DNA of 44,694 nucleotides from Allomuricauda sp. (GTDB lineage Bacteria; Bacteroidota; Bacteroidia; Flavobacteriales; Flavobacteriaceae): NCBI RefSeq assembly GCF_028282265.1, contig NZ_JANQIH010000094.1, positions 1 to 44,694 of the forward strand, read 5' to 3'. Shown piece by piece: positions 21,250 to 30,947 of this stretch (position 1 is its first letter; each line of letters starts with the position of its first letter). The notes under the pieces were generated by a model. It saw only the letters and a program-made list of their open reading frames with translations, ran no database searches and was not told where the DNA came from. The position numbers and the translations under genes were made by a program.

Positions 21250-22605
21250 TTAATCTCGAACCCCGGGAGTAAAATCTTGTGGGGCATTTTGGGGCAATTG
21301 GGTTGTTCCAGCATCTCCAGTATCATTAAAAATCTCCCACTCAGAGAAGGTATATGTAGGATTTCCATGAACAACTTCTGACCTTCTTACCGCTCTCCCG
21401 TCTTCAAACTCGTGGTTGGTACCAGAACCGTCTTCACCGATTACTCCAAAAACATCAATTATATTGCCAAAGGGGTCTACCAATTCCAGATTATCGTCCC
21501 CGTTGGAATCTGCCGGACTGTTTGTTGATACCGCAACATCAGGCGGAAAGCCATAGACAAGTTCAAATTCTCCGGCATTGGGTGAAATGATCAATGTTGC
21601 CTTTGCTTCGATAATGTTTCCAGATAAATCAATAGAAGAGCTTATCTCGGTATTTGCATTGGTGTATCGTCTCAACGTCCATTTATTCAAATCAAGAGCA
21701 CTGTCATCTGCGTTGTAGATTTCCACAAACCGTGCCCCGGCATTGTTATCAGGGTCTGCCAATTCAGAAATAAAGATTTTGGTTGATGTAAATTCAGTGA
21801 TAATCTCCGGACAACGTTCATCAATAAGTTGCAAATCCTTTAAATCGCGAATGGCTATCATTACATCGCCCCCCTCCTTTAAAAGTACTCCGGTTACATC
21901 ACCATTTCCTTCAGGAAGTATTTCAGATTGAAACGAAGAAAATCCACTATTAAGCAGTATCACTTGGTTTTCTTCGCAATCTTGAAGTGTTCTTTGGGTT
22001 TCTTCAGCTTCAATGGCAAATGTTTCTCCAAGTTCATCGTCGATTATCTCTAAGTTTTCAAGTCTTACCAATGTACTAGTTTTCATCTCTTCCAATAATG
22101 GAATTGTAGTCAAGGTTTCGGACGCAACAGTGGTTTGGTCACAAGCCAAAAAAATATGCTCTTGGATTTTCAAGGCCGGCAATCTCCCCACAGAAAGATT
22201 TCCAAAAGAAGAAAATGTGCCTCCCAGCTTGTAGACACCTTTACTTTGCCCTAAATAGAGGCCTTTCAGTTTAATGAAGATTTTGCTTCCTACTGGAAAG
22301 AACAAATGAGTTTCTCTTTGGTCGATTTCAATCTGAAGGCCTTCAGTAGGATTCACCGGTTCGTTTTGAAAGTGGAGAATGCTAAAAAAATTACCTTCAG
22401 AGTCTGAGGAAACCACATATCCCTGTATAACCCAATCCTCTTGAATTTTAATAGTAGAATCAGAATATAGTGCTTTAACCTCTTCAAAACTTATGTTAGC
22501 TTCCAACTGGTTGATGCAGTCTTGTTTAGGTGCGCTGAATTCCTTGTCCGCAACACAGGAAGTTAAAAGAACCACCATCTCCAAAATTGTAATCATTCTT
22601 TTCAT
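21250..22605 (-). CDS. DUF5689 domain-containing lipoprotein with C-terminal lamin-tail (LTD)-like domain
   Basis: 451 aa; 'VVLLTSC' lipobox; 'WVIQGYVVSSDSEGNFFSILHFQNEP...GLQIEID' resembles DUF5689; 'ISELADPDNNAGARFVEIYNADDSALDLNKWTLRRYT' resembles LTD. Confidence 0.85.
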   Translation of the reverse strand: MKRMITILEMVVLLTSCVADKEFSAPKQDCINQLEANISFEEVKALYSDSTIKIQEDWVIQGYVVSSDSEGNFFSILHFQNEPVNPTEGLQIEIDQRETHLFFPVGSKIFIKLKGLYLGQSKGVYKLGGTFSSFGNLSVGRLPALKIQEHIFLACDQTTVASETLTTIPLLEEMKTSTLVRLENLEIIDDELGETFAIEAEETQRTLQDCEENQVILLNSGFSSFQSEILPEGNGDVTGVLLKEGGDVMIAIRDLKDLQLIDERCPEIITEFTSTKIFISELADPDNNAGARFVEIYNADDSALDLNKWTLRRYTNANTEISSSIDLSGNIIEAKATLIISPNAGEFELVYGFPPDVAVSTNSPADSNGDDNLELVDPFGNIIDVFGVIGEDGSGTNHEFEDGRAVRRSEVVHGNPTYTFSEWEIFNDTGDAGTTQLPQNAPQDFTPGVRD

Positions 22606-22629
22606 AATATCCTATTAGTATCCTTATTA

Positions 22630-25371
22630 TCAAAAACTTATAGCCAAGTTCAAAAAATAGGTTCTTCCGAAGCCAGACCAGTACTTTGGTCCAAAGGAAG
22701 GTTGGCCACTGAGCGTTTCCTGCTGTAGTTGACCAAAGTTTCCATTCCGGCTTTGCTCATACCCTCCTGTTCTGAAAACAGAATCAAAAAGATTGTTTAC
22801 ACTCAAGAAAGCACTTATGTATTTTTTGCCCAGAAACCATGATTTTCCACCAGTAATATTCAAGAGATAGATGTCTTCCAATTTTTTTTGTTCTAAAAGA
22901 CGGTTTACACTTTCATCGGTTGCTTCTGCAAATTGCTCCCCAGTATCGGGATCTAGTAAAAAGCTTTGTGTCCTTGTGATCGTAGAAATACCCAAATGAT
23001 TATCTCCCAAATAATTGGCCGATGCACCAACCCACCAATATTTTGGGTCTCTATATTCTATGCCAAGTGCCAATGCGGTTTGGGGGCCCTGGGATAGTCT
23101 TAGGTTTTTGATGTTCGCAACACCTAATTGCACATTTCCTGATGGGGCAATCGATTCTTCTTCAGACCCACTTGGGTCAAAATTGATTTGAACCTCAGGG
23201 TCGCTGGCAAACGTGTAGTTTCCAAAGTTTCCAACTAACGAGACCTTCACCTGGGTTGAGAGTTCATATTCAAGACCCACTTCAACACCTTTGTGAAGCT
23301 TATCCATTTGCGTAATCACTTCTTGAACAAAATCGGAGCCTAGACCAGAATCAACAAAAAAGAAATTGATATCTGTTGTATCCATAAATCGCGTGTAAAA
23401 AAGTGTCAATCTCGCAACAAGGTCGGTCAAACGGACGTTGTAGGTTCCAGTGATGCTTGTAATGGTTTCGGGTAAAATTTCTGGAACCAAATCATTATTT
23501 TCCCTTGGATTCACAAAGAGATTCTGAAGCGTTGGAGGTCTTCCTATTTGAGCGGCATTTATAGCAATCCAGTGCCTCCCTGAAAGAAAATATGAGGCAC
23601 CTCCTTTCAGTCCCATTGTGGAAAAAGATATCTTTTCACTTTCACCCAACGAGGTCTCTGGAAAACGTTCATTTTGAAAAAGTCCGATACGCTGAAAACT
23701 GGAATTTTCTAAACTAATCGCTGTAAATGCAGACAGTTTGTTGAAATTAATTGATGCCTGTGCAAAACCTTTAATTTCTGATGCTTTGATTTGATAGTTG
23801 TAGCCAAACCTGTTACCAATTGTTTTCCTTTCGTCTACCAAGACATCGTTGGCAGTATTCGAGAAAAAGTCAATGTCCTGGTGAAATTCCGCTCCAAGCA
23901 GGTCTTTAATCTGGGCATAGTTTTCAGAGTTCAAATTTTTGGCATGGGCCCCTAATCCAAGGCTAATATTGGGACTCACTAGATATTCAAAAGAACTTGA
24001 AAGTGTGAGTTGTTTGTCACTGGCCACGTCGTCATGAAGCAAGTAGGCGGCCCTACCCCCAAGCTCGGCATTACGGTTCGCTTGGTATAGCTGCTCCCAC
24101 TGAATTTGTGGATTTTCCAGAAATCCTTCTCTTGCCAAAGAGGCATTGGTAAAATCGGCTCCACTGGGATTATTAATATAGTGGCTTGGTAAATAACGAT
24201 AATAAGTCGGGTCTGGGTTTGCAGCATCGTAATACCCCAACCTGCTTCTAGCATTAACCCCAAATTGATAAGCTATACCCGTGGTCCATCTGGTTTTGTC
24301 CGTTTCCAAAAAATAGTTGAACAAGAAGATGGGCTCGAAAATATCCCGCTCTCTTGAATTTCTCAGTTTACCATTTTGTAAACCCCAGTAGGGATTGTAC
24401 CGGTTCCCTACCAACTCATAAACCTCTTCTGTAACAGCTGCGGAACGTCCCCTTCGGTTTTTAGCTAGAATGGCTGTTAATAGAAATGTATTTTCCTCAT
24501 TAGCCTTGTATTCTAAACTACCAAAAAAGGAATACGCGTCGTAAAGAGTGCCCTCTAAAAAACCTTCATTGGCCCATCGTCTTGAAGAAGAGATGGTATA
24601 TGCCAATCCTTTTTCGCCCATACCAGAATTATAGGTGACCATAGCTCTTCCGCGATACGAGCGATTGGAAAAAGAACTTGATAGCCTGAATCCCGGGCGT
24701 AGTCCAGAAGGTCTAGTGTCCATATTGGTATTCCCAAGAATTCCTCCAAATGAGAATGTATTCATCGAAAGCCCTGGAGTGAATTGTTGATTCCTAAGAA
24801 CATCATTAAGTCCGCCCCAATTGTTCCATTGCGCCCTTCCGTCAAAGAATTTGTTCATCTCAAGGCCATTGATCGTGACCTTCCCGTTTCTAGAATCATA
24901 TCCTTTTACTTTGAAAAAGGCTTGCCCAAAATCAAAAGCAGCTCTTCGTAAAAAGATATCCCTACTGGACTGAAGCAAGCCGGAGGAAATGGCGAAGGTT
25001 TCTTCGTCATCGGATAGGTCTCCATCGGTTAGTGTGATAAGATTATCGGTTTTCTCGGAAGAAACATCTTTTTCCAAAAAAACAGTCCCTAAATCAATGG
25101 AGACATTTTCCACCACTATTGGGATTCTTTTTTTTAGATAATCGGTCGCTACTACAGCAAGGACATACTCTCCTTTGGAAGGCATGGATAGCAAGAATTT
25201 TCCAGCTTCGTCGGAATTGGTTTGTATTGAAAGACCCTCAAAACTTATTTGTGCGTTATACAATGGGCGAGAGGTACGGGAATCTGATATTATCCCCGAA
25301 ATGGTAGCAATTTGCTGGCTGTTCGCCGATGAGTGCCAGCAAAACACTACGAGAAAACTTAAGATTCTCAT
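22630..25371 (-). CDS. TonB-dependent receptor with carboxypeptidase regulatory-like N-terminal domain
   Basis: 913 aa; 'ATISGIISDSRTSRPLYNAQISFEGLSIQTNSDEAGKFLLSMPSKGEYVL', plug-like segment, beta-barrel ending '...YFLNLAISF'. Confidence 0.93.
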   Translation of the reverse strand: MRILSFLVVFCWHSSANSQQIATISGIISDSRTSRPLYNAQISFEGLSIQTNSDEAGKFLLSMPSKGEYVLAVVATDYLKKRIPIVVENVSIDLGTVFLEKDVSSEKTDNLITLTDGDLSDDEETFAISSGLLQSSRDIFLRRAAFDFGQAFFKVKGYDSRNGKVTINGLEMNKFFDGRAQWNNWGGLNDVLRNQQFTPGLSMNTFSFGGILGNTNMDTRPSGLRPGFRLSSSFSNRSYRGRAMVTYNSGMGEKGLAYTISSSRRWANEGFLEGTLYDAYSFFGSLEYKANEENTFLLTAILAKNRRGRSAAVTEEVYELVGNRYNPYWGLQNGKLRNSRERDIFEPIFLFNYFLETDKTRWTTGIAYQFGVNARSRLGYYDAANPDPTYYRYLPSHYINNPSGADFTNASLAREGFLENPQIQWEQLYQANRNAELGGRAAYLLHDDVASDKQLTLSSSFEYLVSPNISLGLGAHAKNLNSENYAQIKDLLGAEFHQDIDFFSNTANDVLVDERKTIGNRFGYNYQIKASEIKGFAQASINFNKLSAFTAISLENSSFQRIGLFQNERFPETSLGESEKISFSTMGLKGGASYFLSGRHWIAINAAQIGRPPTLQNLFVNPRENNDLVPEILPETITSITGTYNVRLTDLVARLTLFYTRFMDTTDINFFFVDSGLGSDFVQEVITQMDKLHKGVEVGLEYELSTQVKVSLVGNFGNYTFASDPEVQINFDPSGSEEESIAPSGNVQLGVANIKNLRLSQGPQTALALGIEYRDPKYWWVGASANYLGDNHLGISTITRTQSFLLDPDTGEQFAEATDESVNRLLEQKKLEDIYLLNITGGKSWFLGKKYISAFLSVNNLFDSVFRTGGYEQSRNGNFGQLQQETLSGQPSFGPKYWSGFGRTYFLNLAISF

Positions 25372-25474
25372 AGACTAAGCGTAGGTTATTAAGTTATGAT
25401 TGGGATTATGACCGGCGCAAGGAATGGGAAAAATAAGTAATCTTGTTTACTTTCGAAACCTAAATCTTACTATA

Positions 25475-26509
25475 ATGCGTTTTTGTTACCTACTCCTTCT
25501 ATTGTCCCTTAATTGCTATGGACAAAACTCCCAATCCTATAAAATCAGAACCATCGCATTTTATAATTTGGAAAATCTATTCGATGTAAAAAACGACTCG
25601 TTGACCTTTGACGACGAAAGAACTCCAGAGGGTAAATACCACTGGACTAAGCAACGCTATAATCATAAAATAAATCAGGCCTCTCAGGTAATTTCAAAAA
25701 TAGGTGAAGAGACCACACAAACCTCTCCCGATATCATTGGTCTTTGTGAAATCGAAAACAAAAGCGTTTTGGAAGATTTGATAAGTCATCCCAAATTGGC
25801 GGATAAGGGTTACAGGATTATCCATGAAGATTCTCCCGACTCAAGAGGTATTGACGTAGCGTTAATTTACAAGAACAATTCATATGTACCCATTTCATTC
25901 CAAAGTAGGCGTCTATTGTTATTTGATGATGAAGGAGAGCGGGAATACACTCGAGATCAACTAGTCGTAAGCGGTTATATGGATGGTGAAACATTCCATT
26001 TCATAGTAAATCATTGGCCCTCACGAAGGGGAGGGGAAAGCACTAGCAAACCCAAAAGAATGCGAGCCGCTTTATTGAACAAGCGAATTATTGATTCGAT
26101 TGCTGAGTTGGATGAGAATGCAAAAATCATAAGTATGGGCGACCTGAACGACGACCCGATTGACGATAGCTTGAAAAAAGTGCTGAAAACGAAAGGAAAA
26201 GTTAATGAACAAGATAGTTTGAGCCTTTTTAACCCTATGGAAAAACTATTCAAAAAGGGGCTTGGTTCCTTGGCCTACCGCGATAAATGGAACCTGTTTG
26301 ATCAGTTCTTCCTTACAGCAAACTTGGTATTCCCCCAGAAGGGCACCTACCGTTTTTGGAAGTCATCGATTTTCGCTCCTTCGTTTATAAGAGTACAGCG
26401 TGGAAGATACAAAGGGTATCCACTAAGAACTTATTCAGGTGGTAACTACACTGGTGGATTTAGCGACCATTTTCCGGTATATCTTTTTTTGATCAAGCCC
26501 ACCCAATAG
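25475..26509 (+). CDS. Endonuclease/exonuclease/phosphatase (EEP) family protein, secreted
   Basis: Start at MRFCYLLLLLSLNCYG; 'IRTIAFYNLENLFDVKND', 'DIIGLCEIENKSVLEDL', 'FIVNHWPSRRGG', 'IISMGDLNDDPIDDS', 'GGFSDHFPVYLFL'. Confidence 0.93.
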   Translation: MRFCYLLLLLSLNCYGQNSQSYKIRTIAFYNLENLFDVKNDSLTFDDERTPEGKYHWTKQRYNHKINQASQVISKIGEETTQTSPDIIGLCEIENKSVLEDLISHPKLADKGYRIIHEDSPDSRGIDVALIYKNNSYVPISFQSRRLLLFDDEGEREYTRDQLVVSGYMDGETFHFIVNHWPSRRGGESTSKPKRMRAALLNKRIIDSIAELDENAKIISMGDLNDDPIDDSLKKVLKTKGKVNEQDSLSLFNPMEKLFKKGLGSLAYRDKWNLFDQFFLTANLVFPQKGTYRFWKSSIFAPSFIRVQRGRYKGYPLRTYSGGNYTGGFSDHFPVYLFLIKPTQ

Positions 26510-26567
26510 CAACAATTTGGCAAAGCAACCCTTGTTAACAATTGCTATCTTTTTAGAAACTTTTGTT

Positions 26568-27038
26568 GTGAAAAAATTCACTGCCCTCCTAGCTTTGGTT
26601 CTTCTACTTGTCTCTTGCAATGGGGACGATTGTGATGACTTCGTACCGGACATACTAACGCAGTTTTTATATATCGAGTTGGTCGATGCCAATGGTGCCA
26701 ATCTTATTGAAAATGGCACCTACGCCATCACCAATATATTTACTGAAAGGAATGGGAACCGGTTTCCTGCTGTGGTCTTCACCGATAATGAAACGTTTAT
26801 AGCTCCAGAGCAGCGGTATAAAATTGAAATAGGTGTTGTAGGAAATACCGGAAGCAACAATACTTGGACCATTGAACTCAGCGACAGCGAAACCGATACG
26901 TTACAGTTAAACTTGGCCATCGAAAGCCGAGACTGCAATGGAACCTTTTATCAGATCAGGGAAGCCCAATACAATGACACCTCGGTCAATGTTGAGGAAT
27001 TGGGTCAAAATCTGTTTGAAATAAGGGTTGTAAAATAA
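26568..27038 (+). CDS. Hypothetical lipoprotein
   Basis: Likely GTG start (VKKFTALLALVLLLVSCNGDDCDD); lipobox LVSC. Confidence 0.75.
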   Translation: MKKFTALLALVLLLVSCNGDDCDDFVPDILTQFLYIELVDANGANLIENGTYAITNIFTERNGNRFPAVVFTDNETFIAPEQRYKIEIGVVGNTGSNNTWTIELSDSETDTLQLNLAIESRDCNGTFYQIREAQYNDTSVNVEELGQNLFEIRVVK

Positions 27039-27045
27039 CTACAGA

Positions 27046-27483
27046 CTAATTAAACCATTGTACCCATGGAATACGGCTCATGATCAACAAAAGGCCTATT
27101 CCATAAAAAATTGCTATACTCTTGAACTTTTTGTTGCTCTCCATAAGTCTCTTATGGCGCGACCACCCTATGGTTATGAAGGCAATGGCCAAAATATTGG
27201 TAACAGGATGTTCCAAGGCCAGCAATCGAGCTGGGGCGTTCAATCCTCCCATGCCCAGGGCCTGTATCGCTTTAAAACCGTTAGCGGAAACAAAATAGAC
27301 AATCAACCCAACGACCAATTGAATATGGCTCAGAATGAGGGCAAAAAGACTTATCCTTAAATCTTTTTGCATAGTGAAATCACGCTTGCCCGTCCATCCC
27401 ATAAGGGCATTAACAAAGGCTATAGTAAGAACAGCCAAAACGATGTAAGCTAAATAAGAGTGAAGATTTTGAAGGATTTCCAT
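27046..27483 (-). CDS. Hypothetical four-TM membrane protein
   Basis: 145 aa; 'MEILQNLHSYLAYIVLAVLTIAFVNALMG', four hydrophobic helices, terminator-separated from the next gene. Confidence 0.8.
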   Translation of the reverse strand: MEILQNLHSYLAYIVLAVLTIAFVNALMGWTGKRDFTMQKDLRISLFALILSHIQLVVGLIVYFVSANGFKAIQALGMGGLNAPARLLALEHPVTNILAIAFITIGWSRHKRLMESNKKFKSIAIFYGIGLLLIMSRIPWVQWFN

Positions 27484-27530
27484 TGGTCATTTATTTGAAG
27501 CCTAAATGTAGTGAATTTGGGAATAAAAAA

Positions 27531-27550
27531 ACCCCGTCGATTGACGGGGT
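27531..27550 (-). terminator. Terminator for the 27573-30782 receptor gene
   Basis: ACCCCGTC-gatt-GACGGGGT stem preceded on + by AAAAAA (T-run on minus). Confidence 0.85.
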
Positions 27551-27572
27551 CCTTAAAGTATTTGAGGGTCGA

Positions 27573-30500
27573 TTAGTTAAAGCTATAACGAAGTCCGAAT
27601 TGCATTTGCCATCTCGAAGATACCAACCCGGCATCATCAATAATGTTGGTCGTTTCTTCAACTCCTGGATCAAAAGTGAACTCAGGGGTAGTGCCATCCG
27701 CAGCGAAACCTTCAAAATTCAAGAGTTGTACTTGGTTGAAGTTGGTGAGGGTTCTTACACCCCAATCTTTGTTTAACAAGTTGGTGAAGTTGAAGATATC
27801 TGCTGTAACCTCAAGTCTATGAACATTCTCTCCCAACTTAACTCCAAACTCTTGGGCGAATTTCAAGTCAATAATATGGGTCCAGTCTGTACGACTAGCA
27901 TTTCTTTCGACAAACTGTCCACGTCTGCTTCTTAAATATTCATCTCCTTCAATAACAGCATTTAGGGCTTGCCATTGCTCAGCGGCAGTTAGATCATCAG
28001 AATCGACCAGCTGGGCCTGCCCCTCATTCTCAGGTACAAAAATCAATGCTGAAAAACTACCCGTATCCTCTAGCAAACCATCACCATCGTAAACATAACT
28101 GAAAGGTGTTCCTTCGGCTCCTTCATAAAAAAGACCGATTCTAGTCCTTAGGTTATCTGTCCATTTAAAAGTAAATGTCGAGTTGGCAATTATCCTGTGC
28201 CCCGGTGAAAAATCAGAAGTCGATAGAACTGGTCTATTTGAACCATTGACCGTTTCCAGATTTCTCCACTGAGAGCTGTTCTGCGATGAAGTACCATCAA
28301 AAATTCCATCAGAATCACCATAGGTATAGGAAACCTGGGCAGTAGCATCCATTCTTGGTCCAAAGAAATTTTTAGTCAAGGTTCCTGTAATATTGTAAGA
28401 GCTTCCCGCACTTGTATTGGTTCCCAAATAGATAGCATCATAAGTGGAATCAATTCTATTAAACCCGTAATTGGGTCTAGAACCGGCACCTGTAGTATTA
28501 AATTCAGGCCCTTGTAGGTTTAAGTTTTCGTAGAAAACCGTATTGATGTTATCGTTCCAAATGAGGTCCGCCGAAAAAATCATGTCCCAGGGTAACCTTT
28601 GATCCACCGCTATATTGGTCTTAAAGATTTGCGGTAGTTTAAAGTCCTTTGCAAATAAGTCAATTTGACCACCGACCGATCCCGAACCTTGTGGTGGATC
28701 TTGTAGCTGGGTGTTTGGATCTGGGTTAAATACAGGTACAGGTCCATCCCCAGTTGTTCTCTGGATAAAACCAGTGGAAACACCATTGTTGGTATACTGA
28801 CCCCCTGGCCATACCAATGGCACTCGGGAAGTGAATATTCCTAACCCTCCACGTATCTGGGTAGATTTATCCCCTTTTACATCCCAGTTGAACCCTACTC
28901 TTGGCGAAAAATGCACATTGGGATCAATACCTTGCCCAACTCGAGCGCCTTCTAAATCTCTTCCGTTAGCTTCAAGTAAAGCTACCGTTCTGGTGTTGAA
29001 GTCTTCGTTTTCACGACCGTCTTCCCAATAAGGAACATCGATACGAAGACCCGCAGTAAATCTGAAATTGTCGGTAATGTCTACTTCGTCTTGAACATAA
29101 AGTCCAAATTGGAATATGTTAAACTCGGCAGCACCTTCTGAATCGTCTCCGAAACCTCCAATTAAAGAATATCCATGACGATATCTATTCGCCAATTCAC
29201 CCGTCAAGAAATCGGTAAGGCTACTAAATCGATAATCCCCAAAATTTTGACGGAAGAATACGTTTCTTACCGATGTGTATTCGTTGTTGGTTCCAATTGT
29301 TATAGTATGACGTCCTGAATAAATTTGAAAATTATTCGTAAAGGTAAAAATATCTTGATCTAGAACATTCGCGGTAGAAAAAGGCTCTGACCCAAAATTG
29401 ATAGACGTTCCTGCTGCATCAAAGATTTGTACTGAAGGAAAAGGGTCACCAAATGGATCTCTATCGTCACGAACCCTCGTGTAGCCAAAAACAAGGTTAT
29501 TCGACATGTTGTCCCCAATTTGGGAGTTCAATTCCAAAGCGGATGAATTGGTAATGGATTCGAAATTAAGAGAACGGTTCAAGAAGTTAATTCTTCCCGT
29601 ATTTGAAGCAGCCGCATCAAATTCAACAGCTTTTACATAACTATGACGGAAAGACAACTTATTCTTATCATTGATATTCCAGTCAAGCTTTGCGATCAAT
29701 TTATCACTCGTCAAAGTCGCTATACTATTTTCGAAAGTTCCAGGATTATAGCCAAAGTTGCTTACCAAGAAATCACTCAGTCCTTGTAGATCACTTTGGG
29801 TTGCATCTCCTCGATATGTTGTAATATCGAATGGTTGGGGGGTTTCAACTTCTTGTCTTTCGTAGTTAATAAAGAAGAAAAGTTTGTCTTCGATTATAGG
29901 GCCTCCAAGTCTTACCCCGTAAGTATTCGCTGTAAACTCATCTAACTTTTCACGTTCTCCGTCGTCTCCAACAAGGTCAACCGGTGTCTTACCGGATAAA
30001 TTCTCATTTCTAAAAAGTGCGTAGGCTGATCCTATGAATTTATTGGTTCCTGATCGGGTAACCGCGTTGATACTACCTCCCGCAAATCCAGATTGGCGTA
30101 CATCAAAAGGGGCCACATTGATTTGGAAAGACTCAATGGCATCAAGAGAAATAGGACTAACACCTGTTTGACCTCCGTTTGTACCATTACCGGCCAAACC
30201 AAAGGCATCATTGTTTACGGCTCCGTCAATATAAATGGCATTAAAACGGTTGTTCTGACCACTGATTGAGATAACGTCATCTCCGGTCACCTTGGCTTGT
30301 GGTGTCAATCTTGCAAAATCTGCAATGTTCCGCGAAATGGAAGGTAAATTATTTACCTGCCTTGAGCTAACGTTGGTTTCCGCCCCCGTTTTTCCAGAGT
30401 CGAATAATCCTCCTGTTTGGGCTACGATAATAACTTCCTCCAAAGCTGTGGCAGACTCAGATAACTGAGAGCTTATTCTCTCTGTTTGGCCTAAGTTTAA

Positions 30501-30782
30501 AAATACACCTTCCCTTATATCTTCGTTGAATCCGATATAGGAGATAGTAATCTTGTAAGGACCTCCGGTTCTCATACCTGAAATACGGTAGAAACCGTCA
30601 AAATCGGTAGCTGCTCCGTACGTAGTTCCTGAAGGTTCGTGTACTGCAACCACACTGGCACCAGGAAGGGGCTCACCAGTGTTGTCGGTTACCTTTCCTC
30701 CCATGGAAGAAGTGGTAACCCCCTGCGAAAATGCCATAGCTGATACCAAAATCGCTGCTATGGCTAAGTAGATTTTCTTCAT
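27573..30782 (-). CDS. TonB-dependent receptor with carboxypeptidase regulatory-like domain (Oar-like)
   Basis: Start at MKKIYLAIAAILVSAMAFSQG; 'GGKVTDNTGEPLPGASVVAVHEPSGTTYGAATDFDGFYRISGM', plug and large barrel; C-terminus 'QFGLRYSFN'. Confidence 0.94.
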   Translation of the reverse strand: MKKIYLAIAAILVSAMAFSQGVTTSSMGGKVTDNTGEPLPGASVVAVHEPSGTTYGAATDFDGFYRISGMRTGGPYKITISYIGFNEDIREGVFLNLGQTERISSQLSESATALEEVIIVAQTGGLFDSGKTGAETNVSSRQVNNLPSISRNIADFARLTPQAKVTGDDVISISGQNNRFNAIYIDGAVNNDAFGLAGNGTNGGQTGVSPISLDAIESFQINVAPFDVRQSGFAGGSINAVTRSGTNKFIGSAYALFRNENLSGKTPVDLVGDDGEREKLDEFTANTYGVRLGGPIIEDKLFFFINYERQEVETPQPFDITTYRGDATQSDLQGLSDFLVSNFGYNPGTFENSIATLTSDKLIAKLDWNINDKNKLSFRHSYVKAVEFDAAASNTGRINFLNRSLNFESITNSSALELNSQIGDNMSNNLVFGYTRVRDDRDPFGDPFPSVQIFDAAGTSINFGSEPFSTANVLDQDIFTFTNNFQIYSGRHTITIGTNNEYTSVRNVFFRQNFGDYRFSSLTDFLTGELANRYRHGYSLIGGFGDDSEGAAEFNIFQFGLYVQDEVDITDNFRFTAGLRIDVPYWEDGRENEDFNTRTVALLEANGRDLEGARVGQGIDPNVHFSPRVGFNWDVKGDKSTQIRGGLGIFTSRVPLVWPGGQYTNNGVSTGFIQRTTGDGPVPVFNPDPNTQLQDPPQGSGSVGGQIDLFAKDFKLPQIFKTNIAVDQRLPWDMIFSADLIWNDNINTVFYENLNLQGPEFNTTGAGSRPNYGFNRIDSTYDAIYLGTNTSAGSSYNITGTLTKNFFGPRMDATAQVSYTYGDSDGIFDGTSSQNSSQWRNLETVNGSNRPVLSTSDFSPGHRIIANSTFTFKWTDNLRTRIGLFYEGAEGTPFSYVYDGDGLLEDTGSFSALIFVPENEGQAQLVDSDDLTAAEQWQALNAVIEGDEYLRSRRGQFVERNASRTDWTHIIDLKFAQEFGVKLGENVHRLEVTADIFNFTNLLNKDWGVRTLTNFNQVQLLNFEGFAADGTTPEFTFDPGVEETTNIIDDAGLVSSRWQMQFGLRYSFN

Positions 30783-30838
30783 TTTACAGTTCTTAATTTG
30801 ATTAAATAGCGCTGCAAAAGTCTTGCATTTAATCTTTA

Positions 30839-30859
30839 TTAACATTAAGAGAATGTTAA
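30839..30859. promoter_or_regulatory. Perfect inverted repeat upstream of the Oar-like receptor gene
   Basis: TTAACATT (30839-30846) - aagag - AATGTTAA (30852-30859), 57-77 nt upstream of the likely start. Confidence 0.45.
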
Positions 30860-30947
30860 GAAATAGGGGGTTCGTCTACATCGGGAGACGACTTAAGCTA
30901 TTTTAAATCAAGCACTTATGTCTGAGGGTTTTTTGCCAAATCTTTAA

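Noticed and set aside
27058-27360. 100-aa + strand ORF
   Set aside because: Antisense to the coherent four-TM ORF 27046-27483 and composition typical of a reverse-frame artefact.
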